Assembly (NCBI RefSeq): GCF_041146395.1
Contig: NC_090989.1
Location: forward strand, 253,446,843-253,510,842
Direction: 5' to 3'
DNA: 64,000 bases
DNA from: Eulemur rufifrons
Lineage: Eukaryota; Chordata; Mammalia; Primates; Lemuridae
The notes under the pieces: generated by a model
Databases searched by the model: none
What the model saw: only the letters and a program-made list of their open reading frames with translations
Told to the model about the DNA's origin: nothing
In this document: in pieces, positions 49,322 to 60,929 of the stretch
Numbering within the stretch: position 1 is the stretch's first letter
How the letters are laid out: each line of letters opens with the position of its first letter
Made by a program: the position numbers and the translations under genes

Positions 49322-49665
49322 GGCCCGGTGCAGTGGCTCATGCCTGTAATCCTAGCACTCTGGGAGGCCGAGGCAGGTGGATCGCTCAAGGTCAGGAGTT
49401 CGAGACCAGCCTGAGCAAGAGCGAGACCCTGTCTCTACTAAAAATAGAAAGAAATTACCTGGCCAACTAAAAATATATATAGAAAAAAATCAGCTGGGCA
49501 TGGTGGCACATGCCTGTAGTCCCAGCTACTTGGGAGGCTGAGGCAAGAGGATCACTTGAGCCCAGGAGTTTGAGGTTGCTGTGAGCTGGGCTGACACCAC
49601 GGCACTCTAGCCCGGGCAACAGAGTGAGACTCTGTCTCAGGAAAAAAAAAAAAAGAAAGAAATTA
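49322..49665 (+). mobile_element. Lemur-type Alu
   Basis: A dimer with the 'ggccaactaaaaatatatat' linker and 'gagctgggctgacaccacgg' right arm, and an A-rich tail. Imperfect direct repeats 'agaaatgaaaag' (left) and 'agaaattaaaag' (right) flank it. Another Alu begins directly after. Confidence 0.9.
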
Positions 49666-49670
49666 AAAGA

Positions 49671-49975
49671 TGGTCAGATGCGTTGGCTCACATCTGTCAT
49701 CCTAGCACTCTGGGAGGCCGAGGCAGGAGGATCGCTTAAGGTCAGGAGTTCAAGACCAGCCTGAGCAAGAGCCAGACCCCCGTCTGTACTAAAAATAGAA
49801 AAAAATCAGTCAGGCGTGGTGATGCGCAACTGTAGTCCCAGCTGCTCAGGAGGCTGAGGCAGGAGGATCGCTTGAGCCAGGAGTTTGAGGTTGCTGTGAG
49901 CAGGCTGACACCACAGCACTCCAGCCTGGGTGACAGAGGGAGACTCTGTCTCAAAAAAAAATTTAAAAAGTCACT
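49671..49975 (+). mobile_element. Second lemur-type Alu, head-to-tail with the first
   Basis: Begins 'tggtcagatgcgttggctca', carries 'agcctgagcaagagccagac' and a diverged right arm 'gttgctgtgagcaggctgac', and ends in an A/T-rich tail followed by a further A-run at 49982. It lacks the AT-rich linker and is more diverged, so it is probably the older of the pair. Confidence 0.88.
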
Positions 49976-50424
49976 TCTATCAAAAAAAAAAAAAAAATGC
50001 AAAGAGAAGACTTCCCTCTGTACTGCCAGATCAGCAGGGTGGGGACAGGGTGGGGGCAGGGAGGCCTGGATGCTCTTCCTCCCACCACCTCTGGCCTTGT
50101 GGTGATGCACGCACACACATGCACATGGACAGACACGTGCCTCAGGCCAAAGGCCACCTCTCTGCCCTTCTGCTCCCTGTCAGAAAGGACTTTCTAACAG
50201 GTGATGCTCTGCAAAGGCATATACAAGCAGCCTTGGGAGGGAGTGCCCTCCTGGTCACCAAGGATTCCTAGGACCAAACAAATTGTGCAAGGGAACCACC
50301 GGGAAAAGAAAGCCAGGAAGGCCAGACCTCCCACAGGGAATCCAGACTCCTGTTTGCAATTCAGACGACTCTGCCAGCTCTCACCTAGACCCTCACTCCT
50401 CTTTAACAAGAGTCAGAAAAGCTT

Positions 50425-50760
50425 GCATTTACTGGGTGCCTACTATATCCCGGGTACTGTGCTAGGTATTAAAATGCATTAATTCATTTAATTCTTTCAA
50501 CAACCCTACAAGGTATGACTAGCCCCCCTTTACAGGTGATGAAAATGAGACACACAGTGCCAAAATAACATGCCCAAAATCATCCCCCAAGGGATCTTCA
50601 GTGCCACTATAAACCACTTCTCTGCTGCTATTATTAACCCCATCATGTTACAGATGAGAGCACTGAGGCTTAGAGAAGTTGAGTCAGTTGAGAACAGGGG
50701 GTTAAACCCCAGTTCTGTCTGATTCCAAAGCCTGTGTTCCTTACCAGGATTCTAAACTGC
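50425..50760 (-). repeat. Two inverted MIR fragments
   Basis: First copy: 'gggtgcctactatatcccgg', 'ttcaacaaccctacaaggta'. Second copy: 'gctattattaaccccatcat', 'gagcactgaggcttagagaa'. Confidence 0.65.
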
Positions 50761-50764
50761 CTCA

Positions 50765-52995
50765 CAACAAGGTGCTAGAGCCAGAGGGGACACCAACCAC
50801 TAGGCCAGGCGCACCTGCCCGTGTTTTGTGACCTCTTCAGACAAACTACCTGACCCTAAGCCTCTGACATGGCCCTGCTCTCCACCCTGACTGCCCTCTC
50901 CCTTCCTCTCCTCCCGTCCTGTCTGTCTGCCCCTCCCAGGCCTGGCTGAAGAATGACCTCCTATAGCAAAGGTTTCCAGACTGGTTCAGTCTGGGTGTCA
51001 TTAACTTTATCCTTTATTCTCCCCATATAGACAGAAGGCTCCTATGAAAACAACTGAGGAGATGGTGATGCTCAGATTTAATGTCAACATTAGCAGTTCA
51101 TCTTAACATTAGTGGGAAAAAACAGAGAAATAAATGGTAACATGTGGCACTGTTAGGACCATCAAAGAAAAATCAGATATCTGACTGTTTGATTCAAGTC
51201 CTTTCTGTTCTGTATTGAAGGTGACATTCTGGCTTTTAGAAGGGAGACACTAGGCTAAGGTTTTAGGTACGATGTGTAAACCCAAATTTTAGCTGATAAT
51301 AATAACTAAAAAACCAGTGCAGTGACAATGGTGTTTTTGTTTATATGCCTTTTTATCAAGGTTAACTTTACTTAAGAGCCTCTGCTTTTAATTATGAAAA
51401 ATATATTTTCATTTTGCAGTTATGTATTAATTCCTTGAATCTTGCATTTCATACCTGGAAACAAAGCATAATCACTATTTTTGTGCTAATACCTACAATT
51501 TACCTAGGCAAGCAAGCCATTTGCCTTGAGACTGGACAAGTAAACAAACACACTTCTCCTGAAGGATGGGTTTTAGTTTGATTTTTAACAATTCCTTTTT
51601 CTCCCTCATACACATACCGACATTAATTTAGCCTCTGGATTTTATTTCCTTCACCTCTCTCCCACAAATCAAACCTCAAATAACATAAAACTGCTGGCTA
51701 GAAACAGGCTTCACACAAACAAACAAAAGCTTCCAAGCCAAAAGCAACAGAGATGTTCCCATCTCACCATCCAACTATCTCTACCTCCTCTGCCTGGTCC
51801 AACAAAACAGCCTCTCTCTGCCCAACTGCCCTGGAAAACCCTGGAATATCTCATTTTCATTTCCAGGAGGGTTAGAGGTTTGATCCTCAAATAAAAGAAA
51901 AGTTCAGTAATCACAGTAGGCTGGGAAAACCCAGGCAGGAGCCTCCTTGCCACCCTCTGTCAAGCTCACAAAGAGAAAAATCGTACCATCCGACATGGTT
52001 GGGAGAGTTTAATCCAAAGCAGTGCTAATTAATATCCCCGGCTTTCCAGAAGCCAATGCCACATGCAGCTGCGAGGGCAACAAGGCTGTTCTCCCTGCAA
52101 TTTTATGGGAAGAACATTTTCATTACAAAGCCTCCTCCCAGATCCTCCTCTCTCAGCCAGATTAGCCTCGAGAAGGAAGCGGATGATCCATATATCAGAA
52201 CTCCTTCTCTCCCCATTAATTTTATTATTTATACTTCATTTTAAAAGTTTATTGCTGAAACTCCCTATGGACCTGGCCAGGGCCCTCTGACAAGCAGGTT
52301 ATCTTCCCAAATCCCCTTCTCAGAGGGAGTTTATGCACATGTCACCAGAATGTGTCAACTTTTTGAAATTTGCCTTGGAGAAAAAGCAGACTCCAGTGGC
52401 AGTTTCTCCCACCACCTTTTATTTTTTTTATTTTTTTTAAATAAATGTGGAAGGTTCTAAACTCACCCTTTTGTGAGATACATGAGAACTTGACCACTCA
52501 GTGTGAGCTATGGGTGATCCCAGAGACCCTGAAAGCCCTATGGGATGGCCCTATGTGTCCACCCACTCCCAGTCAAGCATCCTCAGCTGTTTGGGCAGTG
52601 TGACCCATTTTTAACCCAAACCACCAGACCCCGGGCAGGCCTGGAGAGGCCACGTGTCTTATCATTTTGTTCTAAAACCCCACGTGCTCAAGGCTGTCTC
52701 TTTCCAGCCTCCTAAAGGGACCCCAAATCCAATCTAAACGTCTCGAATTTACCTGTTTGTCTTTTATACATATAAATAGCTGCATTTCCATTCTCTCTTT
52801 ATTTCTCATTTTCATTTGGTTCTAATATCTGCATGTAAATGTCGGAAAATAGCATCTGTAATTGGAGATTATGAAGTATGGCCAGCTCCTGACAGGCTGC
52901 TAAGGAAGATGGATTATCCTCATTTTTCTGTAAATTTTGTCAATTTTGGAATTCATAAGCTATCAACACTGATCAAAATGGGACTTCACAGCTGT
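50765..52995. other. Unique AT-rich intron
   Basis: No gene and no repeat recognised by eye over about 2.2 kb. 51010-51660 and 52000-52330 have the unique, AT-rich, motif-dense look of conserved intronic DNA, for example 'agtgctaattaatatccccg'. The stretch leads into the CpG-dense block. Confidence 0.35.
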
Positions 52996-52998
52996 GTC

Positions 52999-53038
52999 AA
53001 AAAAAAAAAAAAAAAGAGAGAGAGAGAGAGCAAGAGAG
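52999..53038. repeat. A-run followed by (GA)n
   Basis: About 18 A followed by AG dinucleotides, at the left edge of the CpG-dense block. Confidence 0.9.
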
Positions 53039-53040
53039 TG

Positions 53041-53400
53041 CTGGCGGCGGGTGCGCGCAGGAGCCAGCGACAGGCAGCCGTCGTGTGGGCGCAGCAGATT
53101 GGATGCCCGGCGTCGCGGCGGCCACCCTCGTCCCTGTCCCCCTCCCCTCCACGCTGGCAGCTCCCTCAGCACCGGGCCTCACTGGGACTCGGGCTGGGGC
53201 TGCCTCGTCCCCTGTCTAAATCAAATAGCTAAATCACGAGGCTGGAAGGCCGCAAATCCTCCAAGGCACCCACTCAAACCTGGGCTTAATTTATTGCCCG
53301 GCGCTGCCTTTCCTTATTTATCCGGAGTCGGCGGCTCCAGGCTCGGCCTCGGAGATGTTCTACTCCTTCCAGACCATCACGGCCCACTTGAGGCAATTGT
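53041..53400. promoter_or_regulatory. Candidate intragenic CpG island in PAX5 intron 6
   Basis: By eye count this block has about 28 CpG dinucleotides in 360 bp, densest at 53041-53135, while surrounding intron is strongly CpG-depleted. It is unique sequence, not a recognised repeat, and not a processed gene copy. The density appears to satisfy the usual length, GC and CpG-ratio criteria. No start codon context or splice donor identifies it as a promoter, so an enhancer or alternative start are both open. Confidence 0.5.
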
Positions 53401-53439
53401 GTTGGTCTCTCTCTCTCAATTTTCCCATTACTGGGAGTA

Positions 53440-53720
53440 AGTACTGTTGGGACTCTGTAATGGCCCGACTGCAGCCCATATCAATAACAGATGAGGTTTA
53501 ATCGTCCAACACAAAAATTATTTAGGCGCAGTAAGGACATTCAATGTCATTTGCATAATGGCATTTCTATCGCACGCACCTAACCCGTCTTGCATAAACA
53601 AGGCCTTGGGACCATAAATAATAATAAATCATGACGTCTGCACGCCTCTTGCGGTAATAGGAGCCACTCTTTGTGGAAATTATTTCAGCAGGAAATGGGC
53701 ACCGTAATTTTAAAGACATG
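53440..53720. promoter_or_regulatory. Candidate conserved regulatory block with octamer motif
   Basis: Unique AT-rich sequence immediately beside the CpG-dense block. It contains a perfect octamer ATTTGCAT at 53549-53556 (the OCT1/OCT2 site used with OCA-B in B cells), a CRE-like 'atgacgtc' near 53632-53639, and several AT-core homeobox-type sites. No repeat is recognised. Conservation is inferred from sequence character only. Confidence 0.45.
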
Positions 53721-54239
53721 TGGTGCAGGGAGGCGCGGTAAATCATGCGCCTGCGCACAGGATCCCCAGGCGCTCCCAGGACCTGCCTTGAGCCCAAGGC
53801 GACATCCCCCCGGGCAGCTGGAGAAAGAGGGCAGGCCTCGGAGACACGTCTGGGGCCTCTGGAGCCGACACCAGGATGTGCCACTGTCCCAGGAAACAGC
53901 GGGCGGGAGGGGCGGGACGCTCAGAGCCCAGCAAGAGGAGGGAGAATCAGATTTGGACCTGGAGAGGCACCCAGGACTCAGGGTCACAAGCCGTCTTTGC
54001 TTGAGGAGAATGGAAGCTCCATGAGGGCAGCGATTTTCGATTTTCGTCTGGGGCCATGACAGGGGAAGTTCCTGGGGGCAGGTAGCGAGTGGAGAGAAGA
54101 GCCCTGCAACAGGTTAAGGTAGGACAGGCAGACCGGAGGAGGAACTCCGGCAGGTACTGGCACAGAAGCGCTGGCCCCGCCGACCTGGCGAGCAACAGAG
54201 TGAAGATGCTCAGTAAACTCCAACAGGCAGCTGTGGGTG

Positions 54240-54455
54240 AGAGAAAGCGCACAGATTGGAGGGAGGCAGACACGCAGGGTGAGAACTCAGCTCTGCCAGC
54301 CTCGGAGGACCGCCTCAAACCTCCGTGCCTTGACTTCCTTGTCTGGGCAATGGGCCGAATGACAGTTCTCACCTCCCGGAACTGTTCCAAGCATTAAATG
54401 AGGATATGTGTGCAAAGTGACCAGCACTTGATTGAGCTTTGCTACCATTATTATT
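54240..54455 (+). repeat. MIR fragment
   Basis: 'gagaactcagctctgccagc', 'cttgacttccttgtctgggc' and 'aagcattaaatgaggatatg' follow MIR order. Confidence 0.6.
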
Positions 54456-54724
54456 TTTACTGCTGCTGTTATTCTTCAGGAAGCAGCGGAAATGAGCTCA
54501 AGTACAAGCCCTGCCTCTTACTAGCTGTGTGATTGGAGGCCGTCTGTCCTGAGGGGACACCTCCACTACCCAGAGTCTCCGCGCGGCAGTGTGCTTGGCA
54601 GTTGGTGGCCAACACATGAATCTGTGTGTCCAGGAGCCTGCCCTACTGCTCGGCGCAGGGGAAGGACCCAGTGTCTGCGCTGCAAGGGATTTGGGGTCTC
54701 CCCATCCCCATCCCCCCAATTTTC

Positions 54725-54834
54725 TTTTTTTTTTTTTTCTCTTTTACATTTCAAAGTGTCACTCTTGCACAGGGGCCATGCTCATCTTCTCTGCATCATT
54801 CCAATTTTAGTATATGTGCTGCCGAAGCGAGCAC
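54725..54834 (-). pseudogene. U6 snRNA retropseudogene
   Basis: On the minus strand it begins GTGCTCGCTTCGGCAGCACA and continues TATACTAAAATTGGAA, matching the U6 5' stem-loop and following bases. The next part has substitutions (TGATGCAGAGAAGATGAGCA; in U6 the conserved ACAGAGA box is GCAGAGA here), then CATGGCCCCTGTGCAAGAGTG. Similarity stops about base 80 and is replaced by a short unrelated stretch and a poly-A (54725-54745). Direct repeats 'ccaattttc' lie at both ends (54716-54724 and 54835-54843), the mark of LINE-mediated insertion. The damaged catalytic box, lost 3' end and absent terminator make it non-functional. Confidence 0.9.
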
Positions 54835-55189
54835 CCAATTTTCAGATAGAAGTTGAGGGGGAAAGACTTTATCAAGGGGACACTGTTGTGAGACAGGTGG
54901 CCCCAAATCAGAACTCGGGTCTCAGGAAAAGCAACACTTGCAACTGGGAGGAGCAAAGAGGCTGCATATCTCCGCTCTCACTTGCTTGCAAAATGGGAAT
55001 AATAGCTTCTGTCTGCTCTCATGTCACAAAGGTGTTAATAGGGATCAAATAAGGTCACAGATATGAAAGCAGTCAGGGAATTTCACAGCCCTTTAAACAG
55101 ACAAAACCTCCACCACCACACCATGTGCTGGTAGAGCTTGAGGAAGATCCAGGGGTGGGTACAGGTACAAGGCCCTGTTCTGTTGCAAG

Positions 55190-55420
55190 AGTTGTGCTTA
55201 GCTCTGACGCAGCTTTCACGGTGGGCTTCACTCTAACTCAATCAGAGAGGTATTGTTATTCTTCGTCCTCTTTATAGATGCAGAGACTGAGGCACAGAGA
55301 GATAAGTGAGAGTCTCATGATCACACAATTAATAAAATTTTAACCTAGATCATGAAGCTACAAATGCTGATGTTGGAGGCAGAGATTTTAGCAGAGGAGC
55401 TATAGAGATAGTGGAGCTGG
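55190..55420 (-). repeat. MIR SINE, inverted
   Basis: 'cagagaggtattgttattct', 'tatagatgcagagactgagg' and 'gatcacacaattaataaaat' fit inverted MIR. Confidence 0.65.
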
Positions 55421-56484
55421 GCTTTTCCCCTCCAAAATGGGTGAGCACAGGTGAGCACCGGTCATGGCCAACCAGGCACAGCTGACTCTACCCTATAGTG
55501 CTGCAAGTGCCTCATTCACCAGGGAGCATAACAGCACTGGCCCCTGTCTCCCAGCCCTCTGTCTGCACTCAGCCTTCATTTTCCCCACCAGGGCCTCAGT
55601 GCCCTTGGGCTTCCCCTCCTCCAGTGCAAGCGCCATCCCAGCCCTGCCCAATCCTTCTATTCTTCCCCATCTCAGGCCCACCATCTGCCACCCCAACCAG
55701 TTCACATTCTTTTCTCCCCATACCCCGTGATCAGAATCATCTTGCCTTGTGGGTCTCTGGTCTGTACTCAGGACAACCAGGTTTGCCTCCCCAGGGACGC
55801 TGCCTTAAGGTGCGTGCCAGCCAAGGGGGGAGCACAGGTGAGAGGGGAAGCCTAGGTCCCCAAATCCTCCCCTGTGCCTGCCTGCCTGGCTCCTAGCATC
55901 GCACAGCGGTGGCTCCAATCCATTGTCCATTCTCTCCTGGCCCTCATTTCAAATGGTTACACCTGGCCTCCGGGACATGAGCTGGAGTTTTACACACCCA
56001 ATGTTACTTTTGAAAATCAGAACTTCATGATATGATAAAGCTGATGTTACTCACTTACTTCAACTCCACTGAAGATATTGCTGAGGATTTGTGGATTAGT
56101 TCAACATTGACATATGCACATACAAAAGCCACATCTTTGCAAACTACTTAACACCAGAAAAGAAGCCCTAACAATCAATATGTAAGGATTCGGGGTAAAA
56201 TAATGTGGCAGGAGAATTTTCACAATAAAAGCAGAAAAGATACTTGAAAAACTTTGAGAGGAGTAAACGCGTCCCCAAACAACCTTGTGCCTATTAGCCA
56301 TGGCAATGTTCATTAACTTTATTTATTAATTCACTCATGTTTTCATACCTCACTGCTTTCCAGGAAAGATTTAAGCAGCTCACAATGATGCAAAAACATA
56401 TATATATGGAGGCATGGAGAGAAGAAAGGAAAGCAAAGGAGAGAACATAAAATGGGGCCGACCACAAACACGGACAACATGCTC

Positions 56485-56700
56485 ATGTTGACAGGCTCCA
56501 TGCTTCACAGGGACCCTTCCTTAAACCTCCAACAGCCCTATGAGACAAGCACTCACCATCCCCATTTTGTAGATAAGAAACTGAGACTTACCAAGGCCAA
56601 GTAACCTGCCAGAGACCACCCAGCTGGTCGGTGATGGAGTTGGGATGGCACCAGGGCAGTCTGGCTCCAGAACCCACGCTCTCCACACCCTCAAAGCCCA
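56485..56700 (-). repeat. MIR SINE, inverted
   Basis: 'atccccattttgtagataag', 'caagtaacctgccagagacc' and 'ggcagtctggctccagaacc' fit inverted MIR. Confidence 0.75.
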
Positions 56701-57754
56701 GAGATGAGGCTAGAGGCTTATGAACTTGCTCCAGGAGAGACTGTGTTTGGCTTCCTAACTGCCTACTGGAGAAGACAAACATGGTACAGGACCTCACAGA
56801 GTCCATGAGATGCAAACTGTCCATTCATTACTCAGAGGTTCTCCCACTGACCCTCAGACCAGGCAGGATTTCTCCTAAGGCCTCCTAAAGAGCAAGCTGA
56901 GAAATCACTGAATGCCGTTCAGATCCAGGGATGATTTCCACAGGTGATTTCTTAGGATGTCCCTTACACAGGGTCAGACATCACCCCCAAAGTGCAACTC
57001 AGTAAAGTAACTTTAAGGGGACCACACCGGTGGTTCCATTACCCAATTGCATGGCTTGATCTGGGAATGATTTTAAAATAAATGAAAGGCATGTAAATCA
57101 TATGTTCTCCCAGCAATCCTCCCTAGGTATTACTTCCTGGAGCCAAACTAATGATAACAGTGGGAGGTACTTTGATTCCTAACAAGTGGCAGGGCAGAAG
57201 CTGCTCTGTGTCCACAGCTAAATACAGACTCAGCTGGCAGTGGCACTGACACCCCTTGTGAACACGGCACAGCCTGATGGGGACCCAGGCCTGAAGCTGC
57301 ACAGAGTGAGCCAAGAAACCACCCACGGACAGGGACAGGAATCCTCCTGAGAAGATTGCTCTGGACCCTCTCCAACACCCAGACCTACAGATGATGGAGA
57401 CTCCGAAGTTTTTCTCCATTCAGCATAGCCACAGGCGCATGAACTAAAAGGGACTTGCAGCAGGAGCAGTCACACGCCCACATCTGTCGCAAAAAACAAA
57501 GGACATAAAACTCCTCTGGACAACTATCTTTGGTCAGTGCTACTTCCAGTACCTTCCAAGATGAAATCTATGCCAAGATAACCCACTTAAGTAGCCTGTC
57601 AAAAGGGATTGTTATTTATAAATCTGTTTAATAAAGAAACACATCCTAAAAATAGTAACTTTTATTTTAGAATGCTTGCTCCGCCGCCATTCTTTCTGGC
57701 AGGTTGGATCAGCTGGTGCAATTGTTCAGGCCACTCCTTGAATGAGATGGAGGA

Positions 57755-57965
57755 GCTGGTCTTCAAATCCCAGCACCGCAACTCACCAGCTGTGTGGCCT
57801 TGAGAAAGTTACTTGGCCATTTTGCTCCTCAGTTTCCTTTTCAGTAAAATTAAGATACAAGTACTCACCTCATAGGGCTGTTGAAGGAATTAAATGAATT
57901 AATACATACAAAGTGCTCAGACCAGTGCCTGGCACGTCGTAAGTGCTCTATTATTATAAAGTGAG
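57755..57965 (+). repeat. MIR SINE, near full core
   Basis: 'tcttcaaatcccagcaccgc', 'tgtgtggccttgagaaagtt', 'cacctcatagggctgttgaa' and 'gtgcctggcacgtcgtaagt' are in MIR order. Confidence 0.85.
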
Positions 57966-59209
57966 TAGTCAGGGACTGGAGAGTGTTTAGCTTTGAGTTC
58001 TCTACACCAGGATGCACACATACACCTCCTCCTAAAAGAGTGTGCAGGAGACTTTGTACTGCTCCATCAGGAATCTATTCCCTCCAGCCCTGAGGTTTGC
58101 AGCGGTGCCATGGCCCAGCTGCCCCTGAGCTTCAGGAACTCTGCAATGCCAAGCCACGCTGCTCCGAGTGTTCCTCTGCATGTCTCCCAGTGCACAGATG
58201 GACAGCTTGAATTTTTAAACCAGGGATCTGTTAATGGAACCAGTCAGAGACTCAGAGAAAACCCAAGCAGTTGACCTCAGTTTGCAGCACTGGGAAAACA
58301 AGCTTCCCCAGAACCAGCCAGAACCCCGGCCACACTCACCAGGTTGAAACCTCTAGAGATTATGATCCCAAACCTTCCCTATTAAGGGATCTAATGGCCA
58401 ATGTCAGCCCTTCCCATAAGACTTTCCTATAGCTAAGCTTCTCCAAGGCAATGAGGGATTCATCTTTCAAGGTCATGTGTGACTATGTCTGAGCTGTTTT
58501 GCCCCCACAGCAGTTTTCTGACCACCAGGTAATGGAAGAGAAAATCAGGTGCTGGAGGTGGTAGGTAGGTCATGAAGTCCCCAGGACCCTCTGTGGTTTT
58601 AGTCCTTTTTAAGTTATTTGGAATTCACTGGTGATCTGGGAAGCATCCCCAGGAGACACTTGAGGCAACTTCTTTACCAACAGGCAGGTCCCCAACAGAA
58701 TTTGAAAGCGCCATGGCCCACTTTCTACGTCTTAGTTCCTAACCTCGCAAACCCCAATGTGTAACGACAAGCCAGCCATGTCCGGGGCCAAACAGGAGGG
58801 AAATGGTTATTTTTTCCAAATTCCAAATGTTCATTCTAAAGAGGGTCAGAAGTCCAGAAAAAGGATAATAGCAAGAGAATTTATAGTGCTGCCCCTAGGG
58901 CAAAGCTATCATAGGATTTCTCCAGATTTATTCCATATGCTATAGTTGACACAGATTCTATTCATAAATTGTTGAGAAGAACCCACATAAATGAATATAC
59001 CTGTTCCTAAAAAGGTATCCCATAAGGAAGCAACACACCCCTTCCCAGCGGCTCCAGATGTGGCCCCGTAGCCCACCACCAGTCCTCACCCTCAAACGTC
59101 CAAAAGTGAAAAGTGCTGAAGTTTAAAGATAAGAAAAATTACACTGTGCATCTGAACCTACCATATGTCTTACAGGTAAATGTAATGAAGAAATTTTAAA
59201 CCTTGCTGT

Positions 59210-59408
59210 GGATCAAGTGTGATTTTCCCTCAGTTTCCTCATCTTTTAAATAAGAAAAATAAATAAACACCTACCTGGAAGGGTTTGTTATGAGGATTAA
59301 ATGAGATAATACAATTAAGGCATTTAAGGAAATGCACTGTCCAGATATTATATTATTGTATTATATTATATTTCATTATATTATATATTATGTGTGTGAG
59401 AGAGCATA

Positions 59409-59440
<32 letters not shown>
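59210..59440. repeat. MIR fragment then AT-rich simple repeat and poly-T
   Basis: 59210-59330 is the MIR 3' part ('ccctcagtttcctcatcttt', 'ttatgaggattaaatgagat'). 59340-59425 is low-complexity TTATA/TA repeat, followed by a T-run of about 17 to 59443. Confidence 0.75.
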
Positions 59441-59445
<5 letters not shown>

Positions 59446-59714
59446 CAGACTTCTCAGAGCCATTACCCCTACCACACCTCAGGCTCCAGCCACCTGAAAC
59501 CACTTCCCCTTTCCCAGCCTGAACGTACATGCACCTGTCTCTGTGCTGTTGGTCTTCCTCTTCCTCTTCCCCCTTCTTCTCCACCTGGCAACCTCTTGCT
59601 CATCCTCCTCCCCACTCACAGCATGTACAACTCCGCACCCACCAACTATAAGCACTGTGGGGGCAGGAGCCTGATCTGTCATCGGGCCATTCCCTGAGTA
59701 TGTAAATAACAATG

Positions 59715-59940
59715 CTAAATAACATCCACTGAATACCTCCCATGTGCTGGGCACTGTCCAGGGTCTTACACACAAGAGCCTCACACTCACACCAGCATGG
59801 CCAGCTCCCCTTGCAGATGGGTAAACTGCGGCTCAGTGAGGGTGAGCAACCCGTCCTGATCATACAGCCAGCAGGCACGTGTGCCAGACTCCAGGACCAG
59901 GCCCACTCCAGCGCCCTTGCTCCTACTGCCTTGCCACGTG
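59715..59940 (-). repeat. MIR SINE, inverted
   Basis: 'ccatgtgctgggcactgtcc', 'cagatgggtaaactgcggct' and 'cagtgagggtgagcaacccg' fit inverted MIR. Confidence 0.7.
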
Positions 59941-60064
59941 GCCAACGTGTAGGCACAGCCTGAGCATGAGTGGGAGCATCAGGTGTCCCCAAGGGCACAG
60001 TCATGAGGGCTGGCAGTCCCATCTCTTCCTCCAGGAAGGCCATGCGGAGCTCTGCTAGGCTAGT

Positions 60065-60372
60065 CCCTTAGGCCAGCAGGCTCCAACCTTTTTGGCACCA
60101 GGGACCAGTTTCACGGAAGACAATTTTTCCACAGACAGGAGTGGGGAGAGGGTAGGGGGAGGCAGAGCTCAGGGGGTGCCACTGTAAATACAAATGAAGC
60201 TTCGACGGCTTCCCGGCTGTGCGGCCCCAGGTTCCTAAGTTTCATGGAAGACAATTTTTCAATCTTTCCACAAACAGCGGCCGGGGTGGGGGTGGGGGTG
60301 GGGGCTGCAGCAGAGCTCTGTGGCCCAGTCCCTAACAGTCCACGGACCAGGGGTTGGGGATCGCAGCCTTCG
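60065..60372 (+). mobile_element. DNA-transposon relic with duplicated head and G-quadruplex motif
   Basis: Starts 'aggctccaacctttttggca', 'ccagggaccagtttcacgga' and ends 'cagtccacggaccaggggtt', 'ggggatcgcag'; the ends are roughly inverted copies. I know this interspersed family by pattern (hAT-like) but cannot name it with certainty. The head 'ggaagacaatttttc' occurs twice, near 60115 and 60245, so part of the element is duplicated. 60283-60304 holds four G-runs (4,5,5,5) each separated by one T. Confidence 0.6.
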
Positions 60373-60429
60373 ACTATCACAATCTGAGTTTTAATACCTT
60401 CTCCCTCCCCCGGAGGCAGATCTAGGAGA

Positions 60430-60665
60430 CCAGAGAACTCCTGTCCTGTGATGCACCAAAAACGAAATATTAATTTGTTTGTTTGTGGGGGGAAGATTCT
60501 TATAGTACAATCCAGAATTAATAATTTATTACAAAGATTTCTTAGCTCCTCAGGCAGAAGTTCTAAAAGTGATACAAATTGTTATTTTGATTGCTTTAAT
60601 GGAATTTTTCCCTTGAAGCCCCGGCTCATTTGCCTGTGTAATCTGCAGCCAGGCAAACAGTGAAA
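60430..60665. other. AT-rich unique block, candidate conserved element
   Basis: 'gaaatattaatttgtttgtt', 'ccagaattaataatttatta' and 'gttattttgattgctttaat' form an AT-rich island between a transposon relic and GC-rich sequence, with no recognised repeat. Confidence 0.35.
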
Positions 60666-60929
60666 ACAGAAGAAGGCTGGGGAGGGAAAAGTCTGCAGCA
60701 CCTCTTCAGCACACACGCTCTGCGCCTGCGTCCAACAGGGCCTTCTGGTCTACCTCTCATCCCTCCCACCGACAGTGCTCCGCCACTCTGCCTCCCTCCT
60801 GCCTCCTCCCCAACCACTTCCTGCCCCACCTGCCCTTACCCACCTGGGCTTTCCTGATCCCTTCCCCACCATGACCCTGTCTCTCTGCCCTGTGGAACCT
60901 CTGATGTGGCAAAATGCTCCTTAATAACA

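Noticed and set aside
49742..50116. 124-codon minus-strand frame
   Set aside because: Reverse-strand Alu translation extended through a poly-T run; not a gene.
54725..54834. Functional U6 snRNA gene
   Set aside because: Substitution in the ACAGAGA box, missing 3' domain and terminator, poly-A tail and target duplication all mark it as a dead retrocopy.
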